A DNA stretch of 38,107 nt. Origin: a virus. The position numbers were made by a program, and so were the translations under genes. The stretch covers positions 1 through 38,107 of IMG/VR virus record IMGVR_UViG_3300036860_000750; one strand, written 5' to 3'. The notes beneath the pieces were generated by a model, which was not told the DNA's origin, made no database searches, and worked only from the letters and a program-made list of their open reading frames with translations. Shown here in pieces: positions 20,776-27,823 of the stretch; within the stretch, counting starts at the first letter, position 1, and every line of letters starts with the position of its first letter.

Positions 20776-21108
20776 CTAGGCGAAGAGCTTCTTCATGGCC
20801 GCGACGAACGGCCCGCGCGCGGCCTCGGCGGCCGGGATGAGGTAGGGCCGCGCCGGCATCGAGCGGGTGCCGAACTCGACGTAGGCGCCGTACTCCGCGC
20901 TCGGGCCGACCGTCGCGCTGAGCGGGGTCGTCATCACCGTGTGGATCGAGCGGCGCAGTGCCCCCGTGCGGACCGGCACCCGCCTCTTGGCGTCGGCCTC
21001 GATCCCGAGAGCGGCGGCCTGCACGATCGCGCCGGCGCGGGGCCGCAGCGCCTGACGGAGCTTCGGCAGGTGGTTGAACACGACCTTCACGGATGCCGAA
21101 CGCGCCAT
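20776..21108 (-). CDS. HK97 gp10-like tail component, 110 aa
   Basis: Matches the gp10 family: SVKVVFNHLPKLRQALRPRA, ADAKRRVPVRTGALRRSIHT, SAEYGAYVEFGTRSMPARPY and LIPAAEAARGPFVAAMKKLF. This family is a head-tail joining or tail-neck component. ATG at 21106-21108. Confidence 0.85.
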   Translation of the reverse strand: MARSASVKVVFNHLPKLRQALRPRAGAIVQAAALGIEADAKRRVPVRTGALRRSIHTVMTTPLSATVGPSAEYGAYVEFGTRSMPARPYLIPAAEAARGPFVAAMKKLFA

Positions 21109-21109
21109 C

Positions 21110-21490
21110 TCAGCCCAGCCGCGCCGCGACGCAGCGCACGAAGACCATCGAGGTCGTGGGCGCGACCACGCCGAGCACCTCGTAGGTCTGCACCCCGGTC
21201 GGCAGCGTGACGGCGAGGCGGTCCGACTCACGCACGTCGGCGTCCCAGGGCAGGTAGACCGTGAACGGGGTCCGCGTGCCGAGCCGGTCGGCGAAGACGG
21301 CCTCGTCCGGGGATTGCATCCCCGAGCGCGCGACCCGGCAGGCGACCGTGCTCGCCGTCGCGTAGGCGTCGGTGAAGCCGCCGGCGCCGTCGCTCACCTG
21401 AGCGATGCGCTGGACGGCGCAGGAGTCGGTCAGCGCGCCCGCCACGGACGTGCGCAACCCCGCCAGCATCTCGACCGTCAGCAGGGCCAT
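21110..21490 (-). CDS. Head-tail joining protein, 126 aa
   Basis: Carries CAVQRIAQVSDGAGGFTDAY, FADRLGTRTPFTVYLPWDAD and ESDRLAVTLPTGVQTYEVLG, the pattern of stopper-type head-tail joining proteins. It sits between the connector and the gp10-like protein. It seals the connector after packaging. Confidence 0.8.
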   Translation of the reverse strand: MALLTVEMLAGLRTSVAGALTDSCAVQRIAQVSDGAGGFTDAYATASTVACRVARSGMQSPDEAVFADRLGTRTPFTVYLPWDADVRESDRLAVTLPTGVQTYEVLGVVAPTTSMVFVRCVAARLG

Positions 21491-22123
21491 CTACGCGAAC
21501 ACGATCCCGCGGTAGCCGCGCAGGATCTCGGCCGCCAGCGGCGGGACCGGCCGCTCCGCCTCGTCGGTCTCCCGGTAGGTCAGCGCCAGGTCGCCCTGCC
21601 CGACCGAGATCTGTTTCAGCGCCGCCATCGAGGGGTCGAGGCGGCGCAGCATCCGGTCGGCCACGATCAGGGTCGTGGCCGTCTGGATCTCCTTGGGCAC
21701 CGGCAGCGGGCTGGTGAAGGTGTAGGTGACTTTGAGCAGGGTCCCCGGCTCGTGGGCGGTGCCGACGACCACGTCGGTCGGCGGGGCGGAGCTCAGCGCC
21801 AGGAGGCCCGTGGCCGGGTCGAGCAGCTCGAAGCCGCTGTTGGCCACCAGCGCCGTCCAGCTCGCCCCGACCGCGGGGCTGCGGATCGAGGCGCCCGAGA
21901 CCGCGGCAACCGGGGTGCGCTTGAGGTAGACGACCGGTCCCTCCAGGACGTGCAGCTCGTCGGTGACCGGCGAGGCCACCAGCCAGGCCAGACCGGTGTA
22001 GCGGTCGACGAACGCCTCGGTCTCCTCGATCAGCCCGTCGCACTGGGTGTTCTGGGCGGCGGTGAAGGTCCGCCCCAGCTCCTGGGCGACCAGCGCCTGG
22101 GTCGTGTAGCCCTTCTGGACCAT
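21491..22123 (-). CDS. Head-tail connector (adaptor), 210 aa
   Basis: N-terminal helices (QALVAQELGRTFTAAQNTQC, EETEAFVDRYTGLAWL) followed by a beta insert and a C-terminal helix (TTLIVADRMLRRLDPSMAAL) with DEAERPVPPLAAEILRGYRG. This is the layout of gp6-like connector proteins that bind the portal. It is the first protein after the capsid genes in the neck block. Confidence 0.75.
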   Translation of the reverse strand: MVQKGYTTQALVAQELGRTFTAAQNTQCDGLIEETEAFVDRYTGLAWLVASPVTDELHVLEGPVVYLKRTPVAAVSGASIRSPAVGASWTALVANSGFELLDPATGLLALSSAPPTDVVVGTAHEPGTLLKVTYTFTSPLPVPKEIQTATTLIVADRMLRRLDPSMAALKQISVGQGDLALTYRETDEAERPVPPLAAEILRGYRGIVFA

Positions 22124-22126
22124 GGC

Positions 22127-22210
22127 TCAGACCCGGGGCCGCCGCCGGCCCGGGGCGGGGGGGTGCTGGCCGACCCGCCCCCGGCCGGCGGTCCAGAAGC
22201 GCTGTCCCAC
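22127..22210 (-). CDS. Possible small protein, 27 aa
   Basis: MGQRFWTAGRGRVGQHPPAP plus a basic RRRPRV-type end, starting at GTG (22208-22210) and stopping 3 bases before the connector ATG. It fills the 100-bp gap. With no strong ribosome site it may only be a gap; low confidence. Confidence 0.3.
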   Translation of the reverse strand: MGQRFWTAGRGRVGQHPPAPGRRRPRV

Positions 22211-22223
22211 CGCGGGCCGGCCC

Positions 22224-22586
22224 CTACCGCCCCTTGTTCCGGGGCGGACCGCCGACCATCTTGGTCCCGGCCGGCTTCTTGCGGGCCGCCTCCTCGGCCT
22301 GCGGGTCGGCGATCCGCGCGCGCCGGATGCGCGCCTCCTCCACGGCCCCGCGCGCCATCGCCTCCGCCAGCGCCTTCTGCTCGGCCTCGACCGCCGAGGG
22401 CGGCGTGAGCGCCTCGTTCGCGGACAGCCCGTAGCGCGCCGCCTCCTCGTCGGTCAGCGTGCCGCCCGGGGCCACGAGCAGGAAGGCGGCCTCGGCCGAC
22501 AGGTTGCCCGCGTCGTCGGGCTGCAGCGTCTTGGTCCGGGCCGCGTCGCTGAAGATCGGCTTGCCGGTCGTGTTGTGGTAGGGCAT
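22224..22586 (-). CDS. Capsid-region protein, 120 aa
   Basis: Begins MPYHNTTGKPIFSDAARTKT, then LTDEEAARYGLSANEAL and a charged helical C-terminus (EAEQKALAEAMARGAVEEAR, DPQAEEAARKKPAG). It may be a minor head or scaffold-like protein. No recognised family. It lies between the decoration-like gene and the connector. Confidence 0.65.
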   Translation of the reverse strand: MPYHNTTGKPIFSDAARTKTLQPDDAGNLSAEAAFLLVAPGGTLTDEEAARYGLSANEALTPPSAVEAEQKALAEAMARGAVEEARIRRARIADPQAEEAARKKPAGTKMVGGPPRNKGR

Positions 22587-22600
22587 CGTTTCCTCCTCGC

Positions 22601-23077
22601 CTACGCCGTCGCGACGTAGAACAGGTACACGTCGAAGACGCCGGCGGTCAGGTCGGCCGCGGCGATCACCGCCGACACGTCGCGCGCCGCGGTCGTCTTG
22701 AGCGAACTCGCCCCCGTGAACACCGGGATGACGCTCTTGCGCCCGGCCGTCGACCAGGGCGCGCCGGAGACGGCGGCCGCGGCGACGACGTCGCCGGCCG
22801 CCTCGACCTGGACGGCGACGGTGCCCGCGCCGCCCGAGGTCGGGGGCGTGACCACGTCCACGAAGCCGCCCAGGACCACCGCGCCCGACGGGATGACCGC
22901 CGAACCGACCAGCCCGATCGTGCCCACGGCCCCGCCGTCGGCCGCGAAGTCGTAGCGCGCCCGGACGCCCCGGATCGCGCCGTAGACGGCCGGCGCGCCG
23001 GCCGTGGCCTCGGCGCTGAGCGCGCCGCCGCGCGCCTGCGCCCCCTCGATGACCCGTCCGCCGCTCATCACAGCCAT
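22601..23077 (-). CDS. Putative head decoration / structural protein, 158 aa
   Basis: GGAGG lies just before the ATG. The body is Ala/Gly/Val-rich beta structure with blocks such as VRARYDFAADGGAVGTIGLV, VVLGGFVDVVTPPTSGGAGT, SGAPWSTAGRKSVIPVFTGA and ADLTAGVFDVYLFYVA, a pattern of widespread phage structural proteins. Directly downstream of the major capsid gene it is probably a decoration protein; tail use is the alternative. Confidence 0.65.
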   Translation of the reverse strand: MAVMSGGRVIEGAQARGGALSAEATAGAPAVYGAIRGVRARYDFAADGGAVGTIGLVGSAVIPSGAVVLGGFVDVVTPPTSGGAGTVAVQVEAAGDVVAAAAVSGAPWSTAGRKSVIPVFTGASSLKTTAARDVSAVIAAADLTAGVFDVYLFYVATA

Positions 23078-23087
23078 TCAGTCCTCC

Positions 23088-23204
23088 TTACCCGCCCGGG
23101 TGATGGAGTCGGTCGTGATCCGCGTTCGTGAGCACGCGGAGGTTCTCGGGGCGGTCGTCGAGCTTGTCGCCGTTGATGCGGTGGACGTGTTCATACTGTC
23201 TGAA
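23088..23204 (-). pseudogene. Remnant of an HNH homing endonuclease, 38 codons
   Basis: Directly after the capsid stop, in the same frame, the sequence reads YEHVHRINGDKLDDRPENLR and VLTNADHDRLHHPGG before a TAA. H-x-H-x-x-NGDKLDxRPENLxVLT is the core of phage HNH homing endonucleases. There is no start codon and no N-terminal part, so it is a leftover. Homing elements often invade next to capsid genes. Confidence 0.75.
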
Positions 23205-24458
23205 TCAGATGCCGGTGATCGTCGCAAACGCCGACGGCCGGTACACCGCCAGCGCGAGCGCTTCCTCGGCCAGGATCGCGACCTTGTTCTCCACGAAGTA
23301 GGTGCTGTGCTCGGTCGAGAGCACGACCATGACCCCCTCCCGCCGGATGACCTCGGCGAAGGGCCGGAACGCGCCGGTCAGCCCGGTGTTCTCGGTGAGC
23401 CCCGTCGTCTGCCGGACCTCCTTGCCCCAGATCCGCTCCGGGCCGGGGTCGGCCGGCGAGCCCCAGATGTAGATGCCGTCGGCCGTCGTCAGGGTGCGGA
23501 TGTCGGTCCAGTCGTTCGGGTGCAGCACGACCGCGGTCGGCTCGGCGAAGCCGGACCCGGCCGCGCCGCGGACTTTCTGCATCGCCTTGAAGATCGCCGT
23601 CGGGACGGGGTCCGCCCCCTTGGCCTGGGTCTGGATGCCCGCGCGGTTGAGGATCCCGGTCAGGTTCGGCGCCACGCCCGACCCGGTCAGGAGCTGGGTC
23701 TCTTCCTGGCGGCGGACCATGAACATCAGCCGGCCCCGGACCTGGCCCTCGAGCTGGCGGTTGTCGCGGAGCGTCTGCCGGGTGGCGGGTATCCAGGTGG
23801 CGATGTCGCGGACGGTCTCGGTCCGCAGCGTCCACGCCAGCGCCGACTCGGGCTTGGTGCCGCCCTCGGCGACGGCCGCCGCCGCGTTGGTGACGGTCGT
23901 CTCCTCGTAGTAGTCGACCGTGTTCGAGTCGGTGGTGGAATCGAGCATCAGGTCGGCGATGGTCCGGTCCTCCAGGCCCATCTCGACGACCTCGCGTCGC
24001 TGGGCCTGCGGGCTGATCGTGCTCAGCGTGATGAGCGCCTTGGCGTCGGGGTAGGGCAGCGCGATCCGCGCCGTGCCGTTGACGCCCCGGTCGAGCAAGG
24101 CCTTGTACTCGGGCGACTCGGCGATGATCTCCCGCAGGCTCCGGGGCGGCGGCCCGTCCGCCTTGCCGTTCGGGCCGGGCATCGGCGGCCGCGACCCCGG
24201 GGCCGGCTCGTGGGTCGCGCGGTACTGAGCGCGGGCCTCCTCGGCCATCCTGGCCCAGTCGGTCAGCTCATCGCGCTTCTTGCCGAGTTCGGTGAGCTCG
24301 GTGTTGCGCCGGCGGATCTCGTCGGCCTTGGTCTTGCTGTCCCCCTCGACCAGGGTGACCCTGGACATGTCCATCTCGGGGCCGGCCTGCTCGAAGATCT
24401 CGTGCAGGGCCTTCGACTTCGCCGCGATCTCCTCGCGGATCTCGGCCAACGCGGGCAA
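23205..24458 (-). CDS. Major capsid protein (HK97 fold), 417 aa
   Basis: TTG at 24456-24458 follows AGGAGG by five bases. The first ~115 residues are a charged coiled coil (ALAEIREEIAAKSKALHEIF, RRNTELTELGKKRDELTDWA), the scaffolding delta domain that the protease removes. The rest is HK97-like: VAEGGTKPESALAWTLRTET, DIATWIPATRQTLRDNRQLE, PTAVVLHPNDWTDIRTLTTA and a C-terminal IRREGVMVVLSTEHSTYFVE. It forms the shell. A fragment of an HNH nuclease follows the stop. Confidence 0.92.
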   Translation of the reverse strand: MPALAEIREEIAAKSKALHEIFEQAGPEMDMSRVTLVEGDSKTKADEIRRRNTELTELGKKRDELTDWARMAEEARAQYRATHEPAPGSRPPMPGPNGKADGPPPRSLREIIAESPEYKALLDRGVNGTARIALPYPDAKALITLSTISPQAQRREVVEMGLEDRTIADLMLDSTTDSNTVDYYEETTVTNAAAAVAEGGTKPESALAWTLRTETVRDIATWIPATRQTLRDNRQLEGQVRGRLMFMVRRQEETQLLTGSGVAPNLTGILNRAGIQTQAKGADPVPTAIFKAMQKVRGAAGSGFAEPTAVVLHPNDWTDIRTLTTADGIYIWGSPADPGPERIWGKEVRQTTGLTENTGLTGAFRPFAEVIRREGVMVVLSTEHSTYFVENKVAILAEEALALAVYRPSAFATITGI

Positions 24459-24469
24459 GGCGTCCTCCT

Positions 24470-25786
24470 TCAGACCACCGCGCCGTGCAGGCGCGCGAGC
24501 GTGCGCTGGAACTCCAGGTACAGGCGCTTGCCGTCCGGGGACGGCGGGGCGGTCTCGGTCAGCAGGTCGTCGAGCTCGTCGGCCAGGCCGCGCAGGCTGT
24601 CGCGCCAGGCGCCGATCCGCTCGCGCCGCGCGGCCGAGATCGGCCGGCCGACCTTCGTCTCCGCGACCAGGTCGCCGACCGCGTGCTCGAGGTCGTGCAG
24701 CGCCCTGCCGCGCTCGCCGACGCCCTCCTCGGCGGCGTGCCGCTCGAGGTGCCGGCCAGCCCGGGCGGCCGCCGCCTCGGGCAGGTCGGCCTGGGGCAGA
24801 CGGGCGAGGGCGTTGCGCAGGTGAGGCAGGTCGACGTCGCCGCCCTTGTCGTGGTGGGGCAGCTTGCGGAGCGCGCGCGGGACCGTCTTGCCTTCCTCGT
24901 CCTTCTCGCCCCCCGGCAGGATCGCGGCGAACGCGGAGTCCGGTAGGTCGTTCTGGTAGGCCACGTCCCACTCGCGCTTGAACGCGGCGCCGCCGGTGCC
25001 AGCGCAGCCGGTGCCAGCGCCGCTGGCGGGGGCGGCCTTCGCCGCCTCGAAGGTGCCGTCGTGCTCCCCGCAGTGGGCGCGCGCCTCGGCCGCCGTCCAG
25101 TCCTCGGTCCGGTAGCGGTACGCCTGCTCGGTCAGCGTCGTCTCGCCCTTGAGGCGGCCCAGGATCACGTTGTACGGCTTGCCCTCGTGGCGGCGGCTCA
25201 TCGTGCGGAACGTGCCGTCCTGGAAGTCGCCCGGGTCGCGCAGCCGGCAGGCGTGCACGCCCTCCATCGGCTTGGCCTCGGCCGCCTTGGCGTCGAGCAC
25301 GCCGGCGCGCGGCTCGGCCGGGACGGTCACCAGGCTGACCTCGTACAGCTTGATCTTCTTGAGCACCCGGACCTGGTGGGCCCCGCCCCCGGCGGGCCCG
25401 CGGACCATCCGCTCGGCCTGGCGGAACTCCCACTCGAGCGCCTCGTAGCCGATCGATAAGCCCATCGACTTGCCGGCCGCGAGGCGTTCGGCCGTGATCG
25501 AGCGGGCGCGCTGGGCCTCGGGGTGGCTGTGGAACCGGGCCTGGATGAACAGGCCGCGGGCGTCCTCGCGGGCGAGCGTGGGCAGGGCGACCGGGTCGCG
25601 CCAGTCGTGGCCCCAGGCGATGAAGCCGTCGCGCAGGAACGCCGGGATGGTCTCGGCGTAGGCGCCCGGCTCGACGGTGTCGCCGTAGGAGTCGACGCTG
25701 CCGAAGGCCGAGGCGTAGCCCTCGAGCGTGCCGCTGCCCTGGCCGGCGACCTTCGCCTCGGTCAGCGGAAGAGTCTTGGTCTCCAC
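24470..25786 (-). CDS. Prohead protease (HK97-type) with C-terminal extension, 438 aa
   Basis: N-terminal U35-type protease: TLEGYASAFGSVDSYGDTVE, FIAWGHDWRDP (catalytic His) and AAGKSMGLSIGYEALEW (catalytic Ser). The C-terminal ~230 residues carry CRLRDPGDFQDGTFRT, KPYNVILGRLKGETTLTEQA and DWTAAEARAHCGEHDGTFEA, a second module found fused to some phage proteases, plus a helical end. The start GTG at 25784-25786 is chosen over the GTG at 25804, which lies inside the leader hairpin. Expressed from its own promoter. Confidence 0.85.
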   Translation of the reverse strand: METKTLPLTEAKVAGQGSGTLEGYASAFGSVDSYGDTVEPGAYAETIPAFLRDGFIAWGHDWRDPVALPTLAREDARGLFIQARFHSHPEAQRARSITAERLAAGKSMGLSIGYEALEWEFRQAERMVRGPAGGGAHQVRVLKKIKLYEVSLVTVPAEPRAGVLDAKAAEAKPMEGVHACRLRDPGDFQDGTFRTMSRRHEGKPYNVILGRLKGETTLTEQAYRYRTEDWTAAEARAHCGEHDGTFEAAKAAPASGAGTGCAGTGGAAFKREWDVAYQNDLPDSAFAAILPGGEKDEEGKTVPRALRKLPHHDKGGDVDLPHLRNALARLPQADLPEAAAARAGRHLERHAAEEGVGERGRALHDLEHAVGDLVAETKVGRPISAARRERIGAWRDSLRGLADELDDLLTETAPPSPDGKRLYLEFQRTLARLHGAVV

Positions 25787-25884
25787 AAGAAAGAACGGCC
25801 CCACCGCGCCTGAGGCCCGATCCTGGCGCGAGGGCCGTTCTGAACGGGCGAGCTGCCCGTTACGTGCCGCTGTTGGGTTGTGTC
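25787..25884 (-). promoter_or_regulatory. Structured leader of the capsid operon (attenuator or translational switch)
   Basis: About 98 nt without any gene. Hairpin 1: a perfect 7-bp stem at 25843-25861 (AACGGGC/GCCCGTT). Hairpin 2 at 25793-25840: outer 9 bp (25832-25840 with 25793-25801) and inner CGCGCC/GGCGCG. It is followed on the minus strand by TTTCTT (25792-25787), directly touching the GTG start. The hairpin also buries GGTGGGG, the only ribosome-site-like sequence. It can be read as an intrinsic terminator or as a sequestered ribosome site. Confidence 0.6.
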
Positions 25885-25890
25885 GTTGTG

Positions 25891-25919
25891 AGCATGCGAC
25901 CCGGGCCCGCGCCTGTCAA
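25891..25919 (-). promoter_or_regulatory. Capsid-operon promoter
   Basis: A perfect -35 TTGACA (25919-25914), 17-bp spacer and CATGCT (25896-25891) give a promoter with a weak -10. Its -35 includes the TGA of the upstream 63-aa gene. The start near 25884 yields the structured leader. Confidence 0.6.
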
Positions 25920-26107
25920 GGCCCGGACCCGGTCTCGAGCATCCGGGGCGGCGCGGCCGCCAATTCGGTGACCGTCCGGCGCCGCTCCCGGCGGCTCTTG
26001 TAGGTGACCTCGGCGCCGCAGCCCGAGCAGACGACCCGGGCGTAGTCGCAGACCTCGGCCAGCCAGCGCCCGCAGGCCGGGCAGCGCAGCTGGGTCTGGG
26101 GGATCAC
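25916..26107 (-). CDS. Com-like zinc-ribbon protein, 63 aa
   Basis: Starts MIPQTQLRCPACGRWLAEVC: CPAC (9-12) and CSGC (about 26-29) in VVCSGCGAEVTYKSRRERRR. This matches the size and Cys spacing of Mu Com-type proteins, which bind mRNA and control translation of a neighbouring modification gene. GTG start in a GTGA overlap. A nearby methyltransferase gene (29644-30615) makes that role thinkable, not proven. Confidence 0.65.
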   Translation of the reverse strand: MIPQTQLRCPACGRWLAEVCDYARVVCSGCGAEVTYKSRRERRRTVTELAAAPPRMLETGSGP

Positions 26108-26277
26108 GCCGCGGCCTCCGGCTCGGCGGCGTCGAGCCGGGCGGCGACGCGCCGTGGTGAGTCCGGTGCCCAGCGCACCCGCCGGGACGCCGGACGACTG
26201 GCGGGCGAAACCGGCCCCGTAGACGCACGCCGAGCGCCTCTTGCGGCCCCGCCACTGCGGTGGCACCGGCGCGTCAC
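26104..26277 (-). CDS. Possible basic protein after portal, 57 aa
   Basis: GTG overlaps the portal stop (GTGA) and the frame ends in a GTGA overlap with the Com-like gene. The protein is very basic (RRCHRSGGAARGARRASTGP, PASRRVRWAPDSPRRVAARL). Composition is not typical, and another frame is also open here, so the gene is uncertain. Confidence 0.35.
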   Translation of the reverse strand: MTRRCHRSGGAARGARRASTGPVSPASRPASRRVRWAPDSPRRVAARLDAAEPEAAA

Positions 26278-27656
26278 CCGGTTTCCTCCGCGGCCGGCGC
26301 CGCCGCCGGCCGGCCGCGCGCGCCTCCCCGGCGCCGGCCTGGCGGCAGCGCGCGCAGCGGGGCCGGCTCCTCGATCGCGCTCCCCTCCTCGGCCGCCGGC
26401 TCGGCCGGCACGAGTTGATCGGCCGGGGTGGGCGTGTTGGCCATCTTGACGTAGAGCACGTCGCCGTCGGGCAGCGGCTCGAGGCCGACCCTCTCGCGCG
26501 CCTCGTTGACGAACATCCAGCCGCCCTGGACGGCGACGTCGAGCCGCTTGAACAGGGAGTCGAGGTCGGGCTGGAGCACGCGCACCTGGGTCAGATCGAA
26601 GTCGACGACGCTGCGGGACGCGTCGCCGAACTCGGGCAGCAGCTGGGCGGCGATCTCGGCGGCGAGTAACCGCTGGGTCGGGATGACGTTGGACTCGTAG
26701 GCGGCCTCGCGCGCCTCGGCGTAGTTGGCGAACGTCGAGCGGTCCAGGCCAGCGCCCAGGCCGACCACGATCGCCGGGATGCCGAAGATCGCGCTGATGC
26801 GCTCCTCGGGCAGCCGGCGCAGGTCTTTGAGGTTCATCTGTTCGGGCGAGAACGAGAGGACCTGCACCCGCGTCTTCGCGGTCATCACGAGGGCGTCGCC
26901 GCGGTTGTCGCCGCCGAAGCGGGCCCGGAAGTCGGCCTTGATCTTTTCGGCTTCGTCCTTGGTCGCGCCGATCTCGGAGTCGGGCGAGATCACCACCCCG
27001 GGCACGCCGAGGTTCTTGAGGATCGCGGCCGAGAAGTTGGCCGCCTCGTCGTCGGTGAAGACCTCGCGCGCCAGGGACGCCAGCGGCGAGAGGCCCTTGC
27101 GCGGGTCGGCGGGGTCGATGCCGTAGCGGAAGTGGACCAGGTCGTGCGGCTCGACCCGGACCGGCGCCTTGCGGCCGTCGGGCCGGTACTCGTAGTGGCT
27201 CAGGAACGCCGAGCCGTCGTCGGGGGACTTCGGCTCGACCAGCCGGCTCGGCAGCCACCAGAGCTCGACCGGCCGGCCGGCGCCCGAGCGGACCTTCCCC
27301 CAGTAGGCGTTGCCGGTCAGCATCCAGTCGGCCAGGGTGGCCATCCAGAGCAAGACCCCGGAGTAGTAGGGGTTCGGGCTGGCCAGGAGCTGCACGAGCG
27401 GGTGGTCGGGCAGCGGCGTCGGGTTGCCCTTGGCGTCGCGCCGGCTGACCCGCAGCGGCGCCTCGGGGAAGGCCCGGGCGACCCACAGGACGACCGCCTG
27501 GACCGCGGCGTTGCCGGCCGGATCGACGTTCGCGGCGTCGTCGTACCGGGTCCGGCCGAGGCTGACCCAGGACCAGGAGCGCCCGGCGCCCCAGCTCATC
27601 GTGAACTTCTTGAGCCCCGCGCCGACCGCGAAGAGCGCGCGCGTCAGGACGTTCAT
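26274..27656 (-). CDS. Portal protein (HK97 family), 460 aa
   Basis: HK97-type portal: NAAVQAVVLWVARAFPEAPL, LPDHPLVQLLASPNPYYSGV, LLWMATLADWMLTGNAYWGK, KGLSPLASLAREVFTDDEAA and the central LRRLPEERISAIFGIPAIVV, with YVKMANTPTPADQL near the end. The C-terminal ~45 residues are a Pro/Arg/Ala-rich disordered tail. The portal ring is the packaging gate and head-tail attachment site. Confidence 0.92.
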   Translation of the reverse strand: MNVLTRALFAVGAGLKKFTMSWGAGRSWSWVSLGRTRYDDAANVDPAGNAAVQAVVLWVARAFPEAPLRVSRRDAKGNPTPLPDHPLVQLLASPNPYYSGVLLWMATLADWMLTGNAYWGKVRSGAGRPVELWWLPSRLVEPKSPDDGSAFLSHYEYRPDGRKAPVRVEPHDLVHFRYGIDPADPRKGLSPLASLAREVFTDDEAANFSAAILKNLGVPGVVISPDSEIGATKDEAEKIKADFRARFGGDNRGDALVMTAKTRVQVLSFSPEQMNLKDLRRLPEERISAIFGIPAIVVGLGAGLDRSTFANYAEAREAAYESNVIPTQRLLAAEIAAQLLPEFGDASRSVVDFDLTQVRVLQPDLDSLFKRLDVAVQGGWMFVNEARERVGLEPLPDGDVLYVKMANTPTPADQLVPAEPAAEEGSAIEEPAPLRALPPGRRRGGARGRPAAAPAAEETG

Positions 27657-27823
27657 CGGCCCTCCTGCTCACTCAGCCAGCGCAGAGCGCGCGCCCGGAC
27701 ACGGGCGAGCAAGGCCAGCACCGGGTCGGGCGGGTTCACCATCGGGTCGTCCGGCGGTCGAGGACGGGCGGTCACGGCCGGCTTCGGCCGGCCCGGCTGC
27801 GCGGCCCTGCTGCGGCGGCTCAC
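27653..27823 (-). CDS. Small protein between terminase and portal, 56 aa
   Basis: GTG overlaps the TerL stop (GTGA); ends in ATGA with the portal gene. The N-terminal half is Arg/Pro-rich; the C-terminal half is a helix (PVLALLARVRARALRWLSEQ). No family is recognised. It is coupled on both sides, so it is a likely gene. Confidence 0.6.
   Translation of the reverse strand: MSRRSRAAQPGRPKPAVTARPRPPDDPMVNPPDPVLALLARVRARALRWLSEQEGR

Noticed and set aside
25787-25804. Protease start at GTG 25804
   Set aside because: This GTG lies in the stem of the leader hairpin and would add six residues coded by the terminator-like sequence; GTG 25786 directly follows it.
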